A DNA stretch of 40,032 nt. Source: Chloroflexota bacterium (GTDB lineage Bacteria; Chloroflexota; Limnocylindria; Limnocylindrales; CSP1-4). The notes beneath the pieces were generated by a model. It saw only the letters and a list, made by a program, of their open reading frames with translations. It was not told where the DNA came from and did no database searches. The stretch lies in NCBI GenBank assembly GCA_016191395.1, contig JACPOS010000018.1:1-40032 (forward strand), read 5' to 3'. Below are positions 1 through 10,226 of the stretch, piece by piece; the first letter of the stretch is position 1, and every line of letters begins with the position of its first letter. Both the position numbers and the translations under genes were made by a program.

Positions 1-147
1 GCGAAGCCACGCTCCTATGAAGTCACACCGGTCGGTCCGATCCATGTCCGACGACCGGCAGATCCCATGATCGCCACACCCCGTCGGGTGGGCACCGAGC
101 CTATGAGCCAAGCCGCCGGACCACGACAGGGTGACACTCACCCGAGC
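1..147. other. gene-free left edge
   Basis: This stretch lies downstream of the metallo-hydrolase stop codon. I see no convincing coding frame, RNA gene or strong terminator hairpin in it. A gene continuing to the left of the window cannot be excluded. Confidence 0.4.
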
Positions 148-1749
148 CTAGACGAGCGTGACGCGTTCCCGCCAGTGCGGGACGTGGACCTCGAAGCCGA
201 GCGCCTGCACCTTGGGCGCGATGGCGATCTGGGCATCCGGGTCGCCGTGGACCAGGAAGATGGTCTTCGGATAGCCGGGCTCGCCAGGGTGCCGGCCCTT
301 CGCGAAGTTGCCGATCCAGGCAAGGAGCTCGGACTCGTCGGCGTGGGCGGAGAAGCCGCTGATCGACCTGATCCGGCACTTGACCTCGCGGACGGCGCCA
401 TCCAGCTTGACTGTCTTGGCGCCCGCCTGGAGGTGTGCGCCGAGCGTGCCGACGCCCTGGTAGCCAACGAACAGGATCGTGGCCGACGGGTCGCCGATCA
501 GGTTGCGCAGGTGCGACACGACCCGCCCCCCGGTCAGCATCCCGTTTGAGGCGACGATCATGTACGGCCGGGTCGCCGTCGCGATGGCCTTCGATTCATC
601 CGCCGAGCGCGTGATGGTCTGGTCCGGGTAGTCGAGCGGCGAGTTGCCCTCGTCGAGGAGCTTCTTCGTCTCCTCGTCGTAGAACTCCGGGTGGCGGCGA
701 TAGACGTCCGAGGCGCGCGAGGCCATCGGCGAGTCGAGGTACAGCGGCAGCATCGGGATCTCGCCGTGCTCGATGAGGCGATCCAGCTCCCACACGACCT
801 CCTGGGTCCGCCCGATGGCGAACGACGGGATCAGCAGCACGCCGCCGGCATCGTGGGTCGCCCGCACCACCTCGGCCAGCATGCGGACCGATTCCGCGGC
901 CGGCTCGTGCTCGCGCCCGCCGTACGTCGATTCGCACAGGACGTAGTCCGCACCCGACATCGGCGTCGCGTCGCGGAGGATGGGCGTGTCCGGCCGGCCA
1001 AGGTCGCCCGAGAAGACGATCGTGGTCGGGGCGCTTCCGTCGTCCTTGGCGACCTCGAGATGGATGATCGCGGAGCCGAGGATGTGCCCCGCGTCCACGA
1101 ACGTCGCCGTGATCCCGTCCGCGACCTGCACCGCCGTGCCGTACCGGACCTGCTGGAACATGGGCATGACGAGCTTCGCGTCATCCTCCGTGTACAGCGG
1201 CTCGTCCAGGTTGGCCTCCACCGCGGGCGGCTGCGCCCGAAGCGTCGCCTCCTCGTCCCGGATCGGGGGCAGCGTCGGCTCGTCGTCCGGCTCGATGGAC
1301 GTCGGGACGTGGCCCTCCTCCGCGGCGCGCTTCGCCTCGTCGAGGGCCTCCTGGTACTTCGCGGCCTCCGCGGCATCGGCGGCGACGGCCTCCGGCGCGT
1401 GCCGCGCCTCCCACCGGTTGTGCCGCTTCGCGAACTCCTCCTGGAGCCGGCCGCTGTCCAGCAGCACGATCTCGACGAGCTCGGCGGTGGCACTCGTCAG
1501 GAAGATCCTGCCGCGAAAGCCGTCGCGGACCACGACCGGCAGGAGCCCGCAGTGGTCCAGGTGGGCGTGGGTGATCAGGATGGCATCGAGGTCGGCCGGG
1601 CTCATCCCGAGCGGCACGCGGTTGCGCACGGTCTCGTTGGGGCTGCCCTGGAACATGCCGCAGTCGATCAGGACCTGGGCGCGCCCCGTGTTCAGGAGGA
1701 AGCGCGATCCGGTGACGGTGCTCGCGCCGCCGAGGAAGGAGAGGTCCAT
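148..1749 (-). CDS. beta-CASP metallo-beta-lactamase RNA-processing-type hydrolase
   Basis: A 533-residue zinc-dependent hydrolase of the YSH1/CPSF-like group (COG1236 type), a family of RNA endonucleases or exonucleases acting in the cytoplasm. The metal-binding motif HAHLDH is at residues 61-66. A GDLGR segment follows, then the beta-CASP stretch with PSFAIGRTQEV, then SGFSAHADE and the C-terminal RMMBL-type segment VHGDPDAQ. The reading frame continues upstream, but the ATG at 1749 is preferred because the family N-terminus begins there and it lies 5 nt after the stop of the upstream glucanase gene, suggesting cotranscription. Length is about normal for the family, with an acidic, charged insertion around residues 110-180. 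Family assignment is firm; the RNA substrate is inferred from homologs. Confidence 0.9.
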   Translation of the reverse strand: MDLSFLGGASTVTGSRFLLNTGRAQVLIDCGMFQGSPNETVRNRVPLGMSPADLDAILITHAHLDHCGLLPVVVRDGFRGRIFLTSATAELVEIVLLDSGRLQEEFAKRHNRWEARHAPEAVAADAAEAAKYQEALDEAKRAAEEGHVPTSIEPDDEPTLPPIRDEEATLRAQPPAVEANLDEPLYTEDDAKLVMPMFQQVRYGTAVQVADGITATFVDAGHILGSAIIHLEVAKDDGSAPTTIVFSGDLGRPDTPILRDATPMSGADYVLCESTYGGREHEPAAESVRMLAEVVRATHDAGGVLLIPSFAIGRTQEVVWELDRLIEHGEIPMLPLYLDSPMASRASDVYRRHPEFYDEETKKLLDEGNSPLDYPDQTITRSADESKAIATATRPYMIVASNGMLTGGRVVSHLRNLIGDPSATILFVGYQGVGTLGAHLQAGAKTVKLDGAVREVKCRIRSISGFSAHADESELLAWIGNFAKGRHPGEPGYPKTIFLVHGDPDAQIAIAPKVQALGFEVHVPHWRERVTLV

Positions 1750-1754
1750 GCGGG

Positions 1755-2495
1755 TCAGGGCGCGAACTGGAACGATTCGATCACGACGTCGACGGGCGCC
1801 CCGTTCGAAGGAGCTGCCCCACCGAACAGCCACAGGTTCAGGTGGACGCGCTCGTCGCCGGGCTTCGGAACGTCAGCGCCGGTGTAGGTGTAGCGGTAGA
1901 TCTCTGCGCCGGTGTCCGCGTTCGTGCTCAGGAAGCTCGCCCGCCCCGCGCTCCAGGTGAACTGCTGCTTCGTGCGCACGGCGGCCGTCGCATCGAAGCG
2001 GACGAGGTGGCCGGTGACGTCGTACGGCTGGACCACGAACTGGGCGTTGGTCGTGTCCGCGGCGTTGCCCCAGCGGGCCGCCTCGAAGTCGATCTCGCGG
2101 TGGGCGTACGGCGCCCTGTCGCTCCAGGTGAACAGGCCGAGGACCACGTTGCGGTCGAGGGCGTTGACCGGGCTGCCGACGGTGAACGTGTACGTCCCGT
2201 AGCCGTAGCTCGTGGGCCCGATGATCTCGGCGGTCGTCCAGCGTCCGCTCGAGTCCTTCTGGATCTGCAGGTGCAGCTTGTCACCGGCCGCAACGCTGAC
2301 ATTCGAGCTAGAGAAGACGTTCGGGCCGGGCCCGACGGCGGCGTTGCTCGTCTTGACCTGCCAGGAGATTCCGCCCCAGCTCACCCGGTCCGGATAGCCG
2401 GGCTTGCCCGCCGCGAGTGACGAGCCCGCGATCGTCGCCGTGGCGATCAGGGCGAGCGCGGCGGCCTGGAGGATCCGGGGCGATCGTCGATGCAT
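1755..2495 (-). CDS. secreted GH16-type glycoside hydrolase / concanavalin A-like domain
   Basis: A 246-residue protein with a Sec signal peptide (Arg at residues 3, 4 and 7, hydrophobic stretch 10-28, likely cleavage after SSLAA). The rest looks like a jelly-roll glucanase domain. The sequence HREIDFEAARWG carries the GH16 catalytic pattern ExDxE at Glu134, Asp136 and Glu138, nucleophile and acid/base included, so it may be an active beta-glucanase acting outside the cell. Polysaccharide specificity cannot be read from the sequence. There is no Shine-Dalgarno; a TAGACT hexamer lies 7 nt before the ATG, so the transcript is probably leaderless. The metallo-hydrolase gene follows 5 nt downstream. 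Confidence 0.75.
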   Translation of the reverse strand: MHRRSPRILQAAALALIATATIAGSSLAAGKPGYPDRVSWGGISWQVKTSNAAVGPGPNVFSSSNVSVAAGDKLHLQIQKDSSGRWTTAEIIGPTSYGYGTYTFTVGSPVNALDRNVVLGLFTWSDRAPYAHREIDFEAARWGNAADTTNAQFVVQPYDVTGHLVRFDATAAVRTKQQFTWSAGRASFLSTNADTGAEIYRYTYTGADVPKPGDERVHLNLWLFGGAAPSNGAPVDVVIESFQFAP

Positions 2496-2502
2496 TCGGG
2501 CG

Positions 2503-2508
2503 AGTCTA
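2503..2508 (-). promoter_or_regulatory. -10 box, leaderless promoter of GH16 gene
   Basis: Reads TAGACT on the minus strand, 7 nt before the ATG at 2495. No Shine-Dalgarno and no clear -35 box are visible. Confidence 0.55.
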
Positions 2509-2533
2509 GTACGACCCGGCTCGAAGCCGGCGG

Positions 2534-3076
2534 TCAGCCCGCCTGCCGGCTCCGGGCTGCCAGCCCGACGAGCAGCAGCACCGCTGCGACCAGCACCGCG
2601 ACCGCGAGCGGTGCGAGCAGTCCGCCGAACGGGGAGCCCGCCTCGCCCTCCACGGCGCCGAAGGGCGCATGGGCGTCAACGGGCCGGAGCTTCAGCAGGT
2701 CATCGGTCCACGGCATGGTCGGCGTGCAGTTGTTGTCGTGCAGGGCGCCCTCGCTCACGTAGGGGAAGAACAGGTACTTCGCGCCCACCTTGAACTCGCG
2801 ATCGACGGACGTGGCGGCGTTGCCGGCGGGCCCGCCCTGGATGACGATGCTGCGTGCCTGGTCCGGACCCTTCCAGATCTCCTCGACCGCGACGTTTGCC
2901 CACGTATCGCGGTTCGAGGTCCCGGTGACGGTGCCCACGAAGACGATGTCGGCGGACGAGAACGCCGCATCGAGCGGCAGGGGCGCCACGCAGCTTGCAA
3001 GGGCAGAGGTGGGTGCGGCCAGGAGTGCGATGGCCGCGATCGCCGGGACAAGGGTGATGCGACGGAGGAGTGTCAT
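2534..3076 (-). CDS. membrane-anchored NTR/TIMP-like exported protein
   Basis: A 180-residue protein with a signal peptide (residues 1-27, ending in a Cys shortly after the cleavage region), a domain of about 110 residues and one C-terminal membrane helix (about 150-172) followed by a short basic tail. The domain starts with an N-terminal Cys, then a pattern like AD-VFVGTV, later EIWKGP and a second Cys (NNCTP). This resembles bacterial netrin/TIMP-like OB-fold modules; the match is by eye only. The ATG at 3076 sits 35 nt after the ctaAB stop on the same strand, so it is probably cotranscribed with heme A synthesis genes. Function is unknown; exposure on the outer face of the membrane is inferred. 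Confidence 0.65.
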   Translation of the reverse strand: MTLLRRITLVPAIAAIALLAAPTSALASCVAPLPLDAAFSSADIVFVGTVTGTSNRDTWANVAVEEIWKGPDQARSIVIQGGPAGNAATSVDREFKVGAKYLFFPYVSEGALHDNNCTPTMPWTDDLLKLRPVDAHAPFGAVEGEAGSPFGGLLAPLAVAVLVAAVLLLVGLAARSRQAG

Positions 3077-3111
3077 GCCGCGGGGACGCTCGCGGTGGGT
3101 CGGGGGTTCCG

Positions 3112-4998
<1,887 letters not shown>

Positions 4999-5022
4999 GA
5001 ATCCTCCGGGTGGTGCCGGCGG

Positions 5023-5028
5023 ATTCTA
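5023..5028 (-). promoter_or_regulatory. -10 box of ctaAB
   Basis: Reads TAGAAT on the minus strand, 24 nt before the GTG at 4998. Unlike many promoters in this window it leaves room for a short leader with the Shine-Dalgarno GGAGGA. Confidence 0.5.
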
Positions 5029-6054
5029 GCCGCCCGCGCGACATTCCTCTCCCGACTGTGCCTTGCCGCGATCGGCGCAGCGACCCTGTTCGTCGCCTTC
5101 GTGGCTGCCGCTTGCTCTTCGGGCGGCGGCCAGACCGCCAGCCCGACCGCCGCGGCGACAGCGGGACCGTCCACGTCCGGTGCCTGCCCCACGGCGCCCG
5201 CTCTCGTCGGCGACCCGGCCGGCTGGAGTCCGCCGACAACCGCGCCCGTCGTCGTCCCGCTGATCATCGCCGGCGCGGGCGAGCTCGCCTGCGGTCCGAA
5301 TCGCGTCCTGTTCACGATCCTGGACAAGGACGGCCGCCCGATCGGTGCGCCTGATCGGACCGCGAAGATCGCCATCTTCGATCTCGGCCGCGACGCGACC
5401 AAGCCCATCGCCACGCTCGACGGCACGTTCATCTGGGCCATCGAGAACGAGCGCGGCATCTACGTGGCGAACACGACGTTCCCCGAGGCAGGGCTGTACG
5501 GCGCCGAGTTCACGACGGCCGTCGGCACCGCCACCCCGGTGGTCGTGCGGTTGACGTTCGATGTCCAGCCGAGCTCGGCGGTCATCAAGGTCGGCCAGAA
5601 GGCACCGTCCTCCAGGACTCCCACGGTGGCCGACGTTGGTGGTGACCCGACCCGCATCTCGACGGACCCGACGCCCGACCCGGCCTTCTACCAGACCTCC
5701 GTGGACCAGGCGATCGCGGCCCACAAGCCGTTCGTCCTGATCTTCGCGACGCCGAAGTTCTGCACGAGCGCCCAGTGCGGTCCCACGCTCGACCGCATCA
5801 AGCCCTACGTGACGAAATACCCGACCGTGACGTTCATCAACGTGGAGCCGTACAAGCTCAAGCTCGTCGACGGCGTGCTGCAGGCGGATGTCGACGCCAA
5901 CAACCGGCTCCAGAACGTCGCCGCGACCGACGAGTGGCACCTGTTCAGTGAACCCAACGTGTACGTCGTGGACCGCAACGGCATCGTCACCGCCAACTTC
6001 GAGCTGATCTTCTCCGACGCAGAGCTGACGACCGCCCTCGACGGGATCAAGTAG
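5023..6054 (+). CDS. thioredoxin-like lipoprotein (start uncertain)
   Basis: A lipoprotein signal is visible: a hydrophobic run ending FVAAACSSGGG, with the lipobox Cys encoded at 5113, then an Ala/Thr/Pro-rich linker. A beta-rich domain follows, and from about 5700 a thioredoxin-fold domain with FATPKFCTSAQC. The two cysteines (about 247 and 252) form CxxxxC rather than the usual CxxC. The extracytoplasmic site and divergent position next to ctaAB suggest, as inference, a role in oxidase assembly or redox maintenance, as for SCO proteins. No ATG, GTG or TTG lies in a sensible place; ATT at 5023 or CTG at 5056 are the best candidates, so the 5' end is tentative. The stop at 6052-6054 is firm. 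Confidence 0.7.
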   Translation: MLAARATFLSRLCLAAIGAATLFVAFVAAACSSGGGQTASPTAAATAGPSTSGACPTAPALVGDPAGWSPPTTAPVVVPLIIAGAGELACGPNRVLFTILDKDGRPIGAPDRTAKIAIFDLGRDATKPIATLDGTFIWAIENERGIYVANTTFPEAGLYGAEFTTAVGTATPVVVRLTFDVQPSSAVIKVGQKAPSSRTPTVADVGGDPTRISTDPTPDPAFYQTSVDQAIAAHKPFVLIFATPKFCTSAQCGPTLDRIKPYVTKYPTVTFINVEPYKLKLVDGVLQADVDANNRLQNVAATDEWHLFSEPNVYVVDRNGIVTANFELIFSDAELTTALDGIK

Positions 6055-6058
6055 GCCT

Positions 6059-6203
6059 TCAGGTCGAGGCATCGTCGATCGTAAACCACCGACTGGCCGT
6101 TCTGCGGGCGGAGGAAGACGCGGATCGGCTCGCTGGACGCCATGTGCTCCGAGAGCCGAGGCTGGGCGTCCACCGCGGTCACGATGCCTGTGGCGATGCG
6201 CGC
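6059..6203 (-). other. possible coding remnant behind pyrE
   Basis: Directly after the pyrE stop the same frame stays open, and 38 of the next 41 codons end in G or C, as in the real genes here. A GTG at 6182 and an ATG at 6143 are possible starts. Near 6080 the coding signature fades in this frame, while a neighbouring frame ends with TGA at 6059-6061. It could be a tiny gene, a decayed extension of pyrE, or a frameshifted remnant. No family is recognised. Confidence 0.25.
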
Positions 6204-6878
6204 TCAGACCGGCCCGACTCCGGTGCTCCCGGGGGCGTGGATGGGGCTCCCAGCGGCACAGGCGGGGCACGTCGCCGAGCCCGGCTCGAACGTGGGCAGG
6301 TCCAGGATCCACAGGGCATTGAGGCCGTAGCGGCGGCCGGTCACGGGCGAGGCGAGCGAGCTGGTGCCACCCGATCGATCGACCAGCACGGCGCACTCGA
6401 CGATCTCGCCGCCCATCGCCTCGACGGCGGGGATCATCGCCAGCAGCGAGCCGCCGGTGGTGAGGATGTCGTCGACGAGGAGGACGCGCTCGCCGGGCAC
6501 GATCTTGAATCCGCGACGGAACTCTCGGCGCGGGTGGCCGCTGCCGTGGACCTCCTCCGCGAAGATGGCCCGCGTCCCCAGCTGACGACCCGTCTCGAAG
6601 GAGAGGATGACGCCACCGGTGGTCGGGCCGGCGACGAGATCGACGGTCGGCCGGTCGTCTGCGCCTCGGTACTGGCCGGCCCAGAAGCCGCACAGCTCGC
6701 TGGTCGCGGCCGGGTCGGAGAGGACCGCGAACTTCTCCAGGTAGGCCTCGGAATGACGGCCGCTCTTCAGCAGGAAGTGGCCGTCGCGCAGCGCGCCGGA
6801 GCTGCGGAAGAGCGCCTCGGTGCGGGCTGCGATGGCAGCCCTCGCCGTGAGCTCCAGGCCGGGCTTGATCGTGGTCAT
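6204..6878 (-). CDS. pyrE: orotate phosphoribosyltransferase
   Basis: A 224-residue cytoplasmic enzyme converting orotate and PRPP to OMP, step five of pyrimidine synthesis. The type I phosphoribosyltransferase PRPP loop VLLVDDILTTGGS is present, as are N-terminal features of the family (GHFLLKSGRHS; LVAGPTTGGV). The C-terminal tail has CPAC and a PGSTG segment, an extension found in many bacterial PyrE proteins. The ATG at 6878 is chosen because family similarity begins there. It has no Shine-Dalgarno, but a TACACT hexamer lies 9 nt upstream. The other pyr genes here are on the same strand but in separate units. Confidence 0.95.
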   Translation of the reverse strand: MTTIKPGLELTARAAIAARTEALFRSSGALRDGHFLLKSGRHSEAYLEKFAVLSDPAATSELCGFWAGQYRGADDRPTVDLVAGPTTGGVILSFETGRQLGTRAIFAEEVHGSGHPRREFRRGFKIVPGERVLLVDDILTTGGSLLAMIPAVEAMGGEIVECAVLVDRSGGTSSLASPVTGRRYGLNALWILDLPTFEPGSATCPACAAGSPIHAPGSTGVGPV

Positions 6879-6887
6879 GCGCCACCG

Positions 6888-6893
6888 AGTGTA
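6888..6893 (-). promoter_or_regulatory. -10 box of pyrE
   Basis: Reads TACACT on the minus strand, 9 nt before the pyrE ATG. It implies a leaderless or nearly leaderless mRNA. Confidence 0.5.
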
Positions 6894-6946
6894 TTCGGGG
6901 CGGCGGGTTTGGCCCTCCGCCCGGCTCGGCTCGGAGGCGCGCGAGG

Positions 6947-7897
6947 CTACGTGCCGCTCTCCCCGCCCGACGAGGCGGCGGCAGGCACAGCGCTCGACCG
7001 TCGAACCCGGCGGTAGATGAACAGCCCTACGCCGACGATGATCGCTAGCGCGAGCAGGATCGGCAGCCACACGATCGCGAACCAGATGCCCGCGGTGGCG
7101 ATGCCCTGGAGGATGCTTACGAGGCTGGCCGACGCCTGGTCCACCTCGCTCTTGGGGTCGAACTGCTGCTGCGAGGTGAGCACCGGGTTCGGCTTGAGCG
7201 AGAACGTCACGCTGAGCGTGGAGTAGGCGGCCTGGCCCTGGAGGTTCGTCATCTCGGCGGTCATCTGCTCGATCTGGCCGCGAACCGTGGTCAGCTCGGC
7301 CTGGACCGCGAGCACGTCCTTGATCTCGACGGCGCGATCCATGATCGCCTGCAGCGCCCGCTCGGTCGCTTGGAGGTTCTTGATTCGCGCATCGAGGTCG
7401 ACGACCTGGGTCGTCACGTCGTCGGTCTTGGTCTGCTCCAGGAGGACTTTTGTCGCGAGGCCGTGGAGGCCCGTGAGTGCCTGCTCCCACTTCGCCGCCG
7501 GGATCCGGAAGGTGATCGTCGCCTGGTCGCTCTCGCCGTCCCCGGACCGATCCGAGCCGCTCGCGTAGCCACCCAGGGCGGTGATCTGTTGGGTCGCTGC
7601 GGTGAGCGCGGCGTCGATGCCGGTCACCTGGAGGACCATCGAGCCGGTCTTGATGATCAGGAGGTCCGGCTGGCCAACGAGGTAGTTGACCTTGTCGCGG
7701 GTCCCGCCATCGAGTTCACTGCCCGAACCGTTTCCCTGGTCCGTTCCGGGCAACGGAGCGGGCCCCGCGGTGGCCGCCGGCGCCCCGGACAGCGCGCCCG
7801 TCGCTGCGCCGCCGCATGCCGCGACGATGGATGCGATCACCAGGAGGACGAAGATCGTCGGCCCCTGCCGGCCGAAGGTTGTGTCCCTGGACGGCAT
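6947..7897 (-). CDS. DUF4349 lipoprotein, copy 1
   Basis: A 316-residue lipoprotein: a hydrophobic signal ends in ASIVAACGG with lipidated Cys28. A Gly/Ser-rich spacer leads into the DUF4349 domain (about 70-260), which starts with DLLIIKTGSMVLQV and contains a long helical coiled-coil section (LDARIKNLQATERALQAIMDRA ... QAELTTVRGQIEQM, here abridged). A strong membrane helix (about 268-292) and a basic tail follow. The start at 7897 has a good Shine-Dalgarno (GAGAGGAG, 6-10 nt away). It is the downstream member of a tandem pair with a closely similar protein at 7969-8964. The function of DUF4349 proteins is not established; an envelope role is inferred. Confidence 0.85.
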   Translation of the reverse strand: MPSRDTTFGRQGPTIFVLLVIASIVAACGGAATGALSGAPAATAGPAPLPGTDQGNGSGSELDGGTRDKVNYLVGQPDLLIIKTGSMVLQVTGIDAALTAATQQITALGGYASGSDRSGDGESDQATITFRIPAAKWEQALTGLHGLATKVLLEQTKTDDVTTQVVDLDARIKNLQATERALQAIMDRAVEIKDVLAVQAELTTVRGQIEQMTAEMTNLQGQAAYSTLSVTFSLKPNPVLTSQQQFDPKSEVDQASASLVSILQGIATAGIWFAIVWLPILLALAIIVGVGLFIYRRVRRSSAVPAAASSGGESGT

Positions 7898-7968
7898 TGC
7901 GCTGCTCCTCTCGTGGCTTGCCTCGCACCACGGTACGACGGCATGTCCACGACGAAGCCGCGGTCGGT

Positions 7969-8964
7969 TCAGTTCCCGACCGGCTCCGGGAATGGGCTGC
8001 GACGGAACCGACGGACGATCAGCGCGCCGATCAGCGTCACAACCGCGAGGGCGATGAGGATCGGCAGCCACACGATTCCGAACCAGATGCCAGCTGTCGC
8101 GACGCCCTGCAGCACGCCGACGAGGCTGGCCGACGCCGCGTCCACCTCCGATGCCGGATCGAACTGGCCCTGCTGCTCAACGAGCACGGGCGCCGGCTTC
8201 AGGACGAACGTCGTGGTGAGGCTGGAGTAGGCGGCTCGGTCCTCGAGATGCGCCTTCTCGGCGGTCAGCTGCTCGATCTGCCCGCGAACGGTCGTGAGCT
8301 CAGCCTGGACGGACAGGACGTCCTTGATCACCGTCGCGCGGTCCATGATCGACTGGAGTGCGCGCTCCGTTGCCTGGAGATTGCGGACCCGCGCGCCGAG
8401 GTCCACGACTTGCGAGGTCACGTCCTCGGTCGTCGATTCCTCGGTGAGGACCTCGCTCGCGAGGCCGCGCACCGCGTTCATGGCATCATCCCAGCGCGCC
8501 GCCGGGACGCGAAACGAGATCGTCGCCTGAGCGTCTTCGCCCGAGCCGGAGCGCTGCGATCCGCTCGCGTAGCCGCCCAGCGTGTCGATGCGCTCCGTCG
8601 CCGACGTGATGGCGGCACCGATGCCATCGACCTGCAAGGTCATCTTCCCCGTCTTGATGATCAGCAGGTCGTCGCGGGGCGCGGCGTTGATGACGCCGCC
8701 CGTGCCCGAGCCGCCCGTGCCCGAGCCGCCCGAGGTCTCGCCACCGGAGGTCTCGCCACCGGTCGTGGCGCCATCGGTCGTGTCGTCGCTGGCCACATCG
8801 TTGCCCGGGTAGGGACCGCCCTCGATCGACGACCCGACATTCGAGAGGATGCCGGTGACCGGCGACCCGAGGAGCGTGAGGACGAAGACCGAGCCGATCA
8901 GGAGCGCGGTCCCCACCAGCGCGGCGTTCATCCATGCCTGCTTGCGAATCGGTGTGGATGCCAT
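7969..8964 (-). CDS. DUF4349 membrane protein, copy 2
   Basis: A 331-residue paralog of the next gene downstream. Here the N-terminus is a membrane anchor (about 15-35) rather than a lipobox, followed by a Thr/Gly/Ser-rich spacer encoded by 15-bp tandem repeats. The DUF4349 domain (DLLIIKTGKMTLQV onward), coiled coil and C-terminal membrane helix closely match copy 1, so the pair arose by tandem duplication. The ATG at 8964 is chosen; an in-frame ATG at 9030 would add 22 residues. Neither has a convincing Shine-Dalgarno. The two anchors probably place the domains in the same compartment, possibly as a hetero-oligomer (inference). Confidence 0.82.
   Translation of the reverse strand: MASTPIRKQAWMNAALVGTALLIGSVFVLTLLGSPVTGILSNVGSSIEGGPYPGNDVASDDTTDGATTGGETSGGETSGGSGTGGSGTGGVINAAPRDDLLIIKTGKMTLQVDGIGAAITSATERIDTLGGYASGSQRSGSGEDAQATISFRVPAARWDDAMNAVRGLASEVLTEESTTEDVTSQVVDLGARVRNLQATERALQSIMDRATVIKDVLSVQAELTTVRGQIEQLTAEKAHLEDRAAYSSLTTTFVLKPAPVLVEQQGQFDPASEVDAASASLVGVLQGVATAGIWFGIVWLPILIALAVVTLIGALIVRRFRRSPFPEPVGN
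8696..8761. repeat. two 15-bp tandem repeats in the DUF4349 spacer
   Basis: One 15-bp unit occurs at 8696-8710 and 8711-8725, a second at 8732-8746 and 8747-8761. They encode the Gly/Ser/Thr/Glu-rich spacer, so the linker length probably varies by slippage. Confidence 0.8.
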
Positions 8965-9050
8965 GGCCGCCACGCTGGCAGGCCGGACAACGCCGCGACA
9001 CTCGTCAGGACCCGGAGATGCGTTACGCATTCTTCCGCAACGCGCGGGGC

Positions 9051-10226
9051 TCAGGGCCGGTACTCGACACCCTTCGACGATGGGGCGGAGGCGCGCTTCG
9101 GGAGTGCGGTCCCGATCAGGGGCGCATAGCTCGCGAACCCGCGGCGGCGGCACTCGGCGCCGAGCTCCTCGACGAGGCGGACCGGCAGCGTGGGGTCGGC
9201 GAAGATCGCCGTGCCGACCTGGACCGCGACCGCGCCGACGGCGAGGAAGTCCAGCACGTCGGCGAGCTCCGTGACGCCGCCGATGGCGACGACAGGAATG
9301 TCCACGACCTGGCTGACCTCGTACACGATCCGAAGCGCGACGGGCTTGATCGCCGGGCCGGAGAGGCCGCCGTACGTGTTGCCGAGCAGCGGCCGCTGGC
9401 GCGACGGCGCAACGGCGATCCCGGACAGGGTGTTGATCGCGGTCAGCGCGTCTGCGCCCGCATCGGCGATGGCCCGCGCGATCGGGCGGACGTCGGCGAC
9501 GTTCGGCGAGAGCTTGACGAGCAGCGGCAGGTCCGTGGCCCGCCGGACCGCGGCGGTGACGCCCGCGGCGGCGCCGGCATCGATCGCGAACTGGATCCCG
9601 CCGGCGCCCACGTTCGGGCAGCTGATGTTGAGCTCGATGCCGGCAATGCCCGGCACGCCCTCGAGGCGGCGCACGACCTCGACGTAATCCGCAACCGATT
9701 CCCCCGCCACGTTGACGATCACCGGCACGCGCCACCCGGCCCATGTCTCCGCGTACTTGGCGATCACCGCATCGACGCCCGGGTTCTGGAGGCCGATGGA
9801 GTTCAGCATCCCGCCGGGCGTCTCGGTGACGCGGGGCGTCGGGTTGCCGATCCTGGGCCGCAGGGTCGTGCCCTTGCAGCAGATGGCGCCGAGGCGCTGG
9901 ATCTCGACGACGTCGCTGTACTCGGTCCCGTAGCCGAACGTCCCCGAGGCGACCAGGATCGGGTTCTCCAGCCGCAGCCCGCGCCCGAGGTCAACCGAGA
10001 GGTCGACGGTCGAGTTCGAGGCCGAGGTCGTCGGCGCCGCGCAGGCGTGGCCGAGCGACGGCCGACTCCCGCTGGACGCGGGCGCCCTCGAGGGCGCCGC
10101 AGCATCCGGCACGTGGCGCGACACCGGAGCGATCGCCGGCTTGATCCTGCGAACGGTTGGGCGCCGCTTGGCGAGACCCGGTCGCTCGCCGTTCGCGGAC
10201 GTGACGACACGGCGCTTCGCCTTCAC
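9051..10226 (-). CDS. pyrD: dihydroorotate dehydrogenase B, catalytic subunit
   Basis: A 391-residue class 1B FMN enzyme oxidising dihydroorotate to orotate, working with the PyrK electron-transfer subunit encoded just upstream. The core begins near residue 74 (VDLSVDLGRGLRLENPILVA). The catalytic Cys is in ELNISCPNVGAGG (Cys203), and NTLSG and GGLSGPAIKP are typical FMN and substrate segments. The GTG at 10226 overlaps the pyrK stop by 4 nt (GTGA), a classic coupling arrangement, and is preferred for that reason. This leaves an unusual N-terminal extension of about 73 residues, rich in Arg, Pro, Ala and Ser and probably disordered; an internal start cannot be excluded. Confidence 0.93.
   Translation of the reverse strand: MKAKRRVVTSANGERPGLAKRRPTVRRIKPAIAPVSRHVPDAAAPSRAPASSGSRPSLGHACAAPTTSASNSTVDLSVDLGRGLRLENPILVASGTFGYGTEYSDVVEIQRLGAICCKGTTLRPRIGNPTPRVTETPGGMLNSIGLQNPGVDAVIAKYAETWAGWRVPVIVNVAGESVADYVEVVRRLEGVPGIAGIELNISCPNVGAGGIQFAIDAGAAAGVTAAVRRATDLPLLVKLSPNVADVRPIARAIADAGADALTAINTLSGIAVAPSRQRPLLGNTYGGLSGPAIKPVALRIVYEVSQVVDIPVVAIGGVTELADVLDFLAVGAVAVQVGTAIFADPTLPVRLVEELGAECRRRGFASYAPLIGTALPKRASAPSSKGVEYRP

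Noticed and set aside
8696-8761. Short repeats as a CRISPR array
   Set aside because: Two pairs of directly adjacent 15-bp units without spacers, inside a coding linker.
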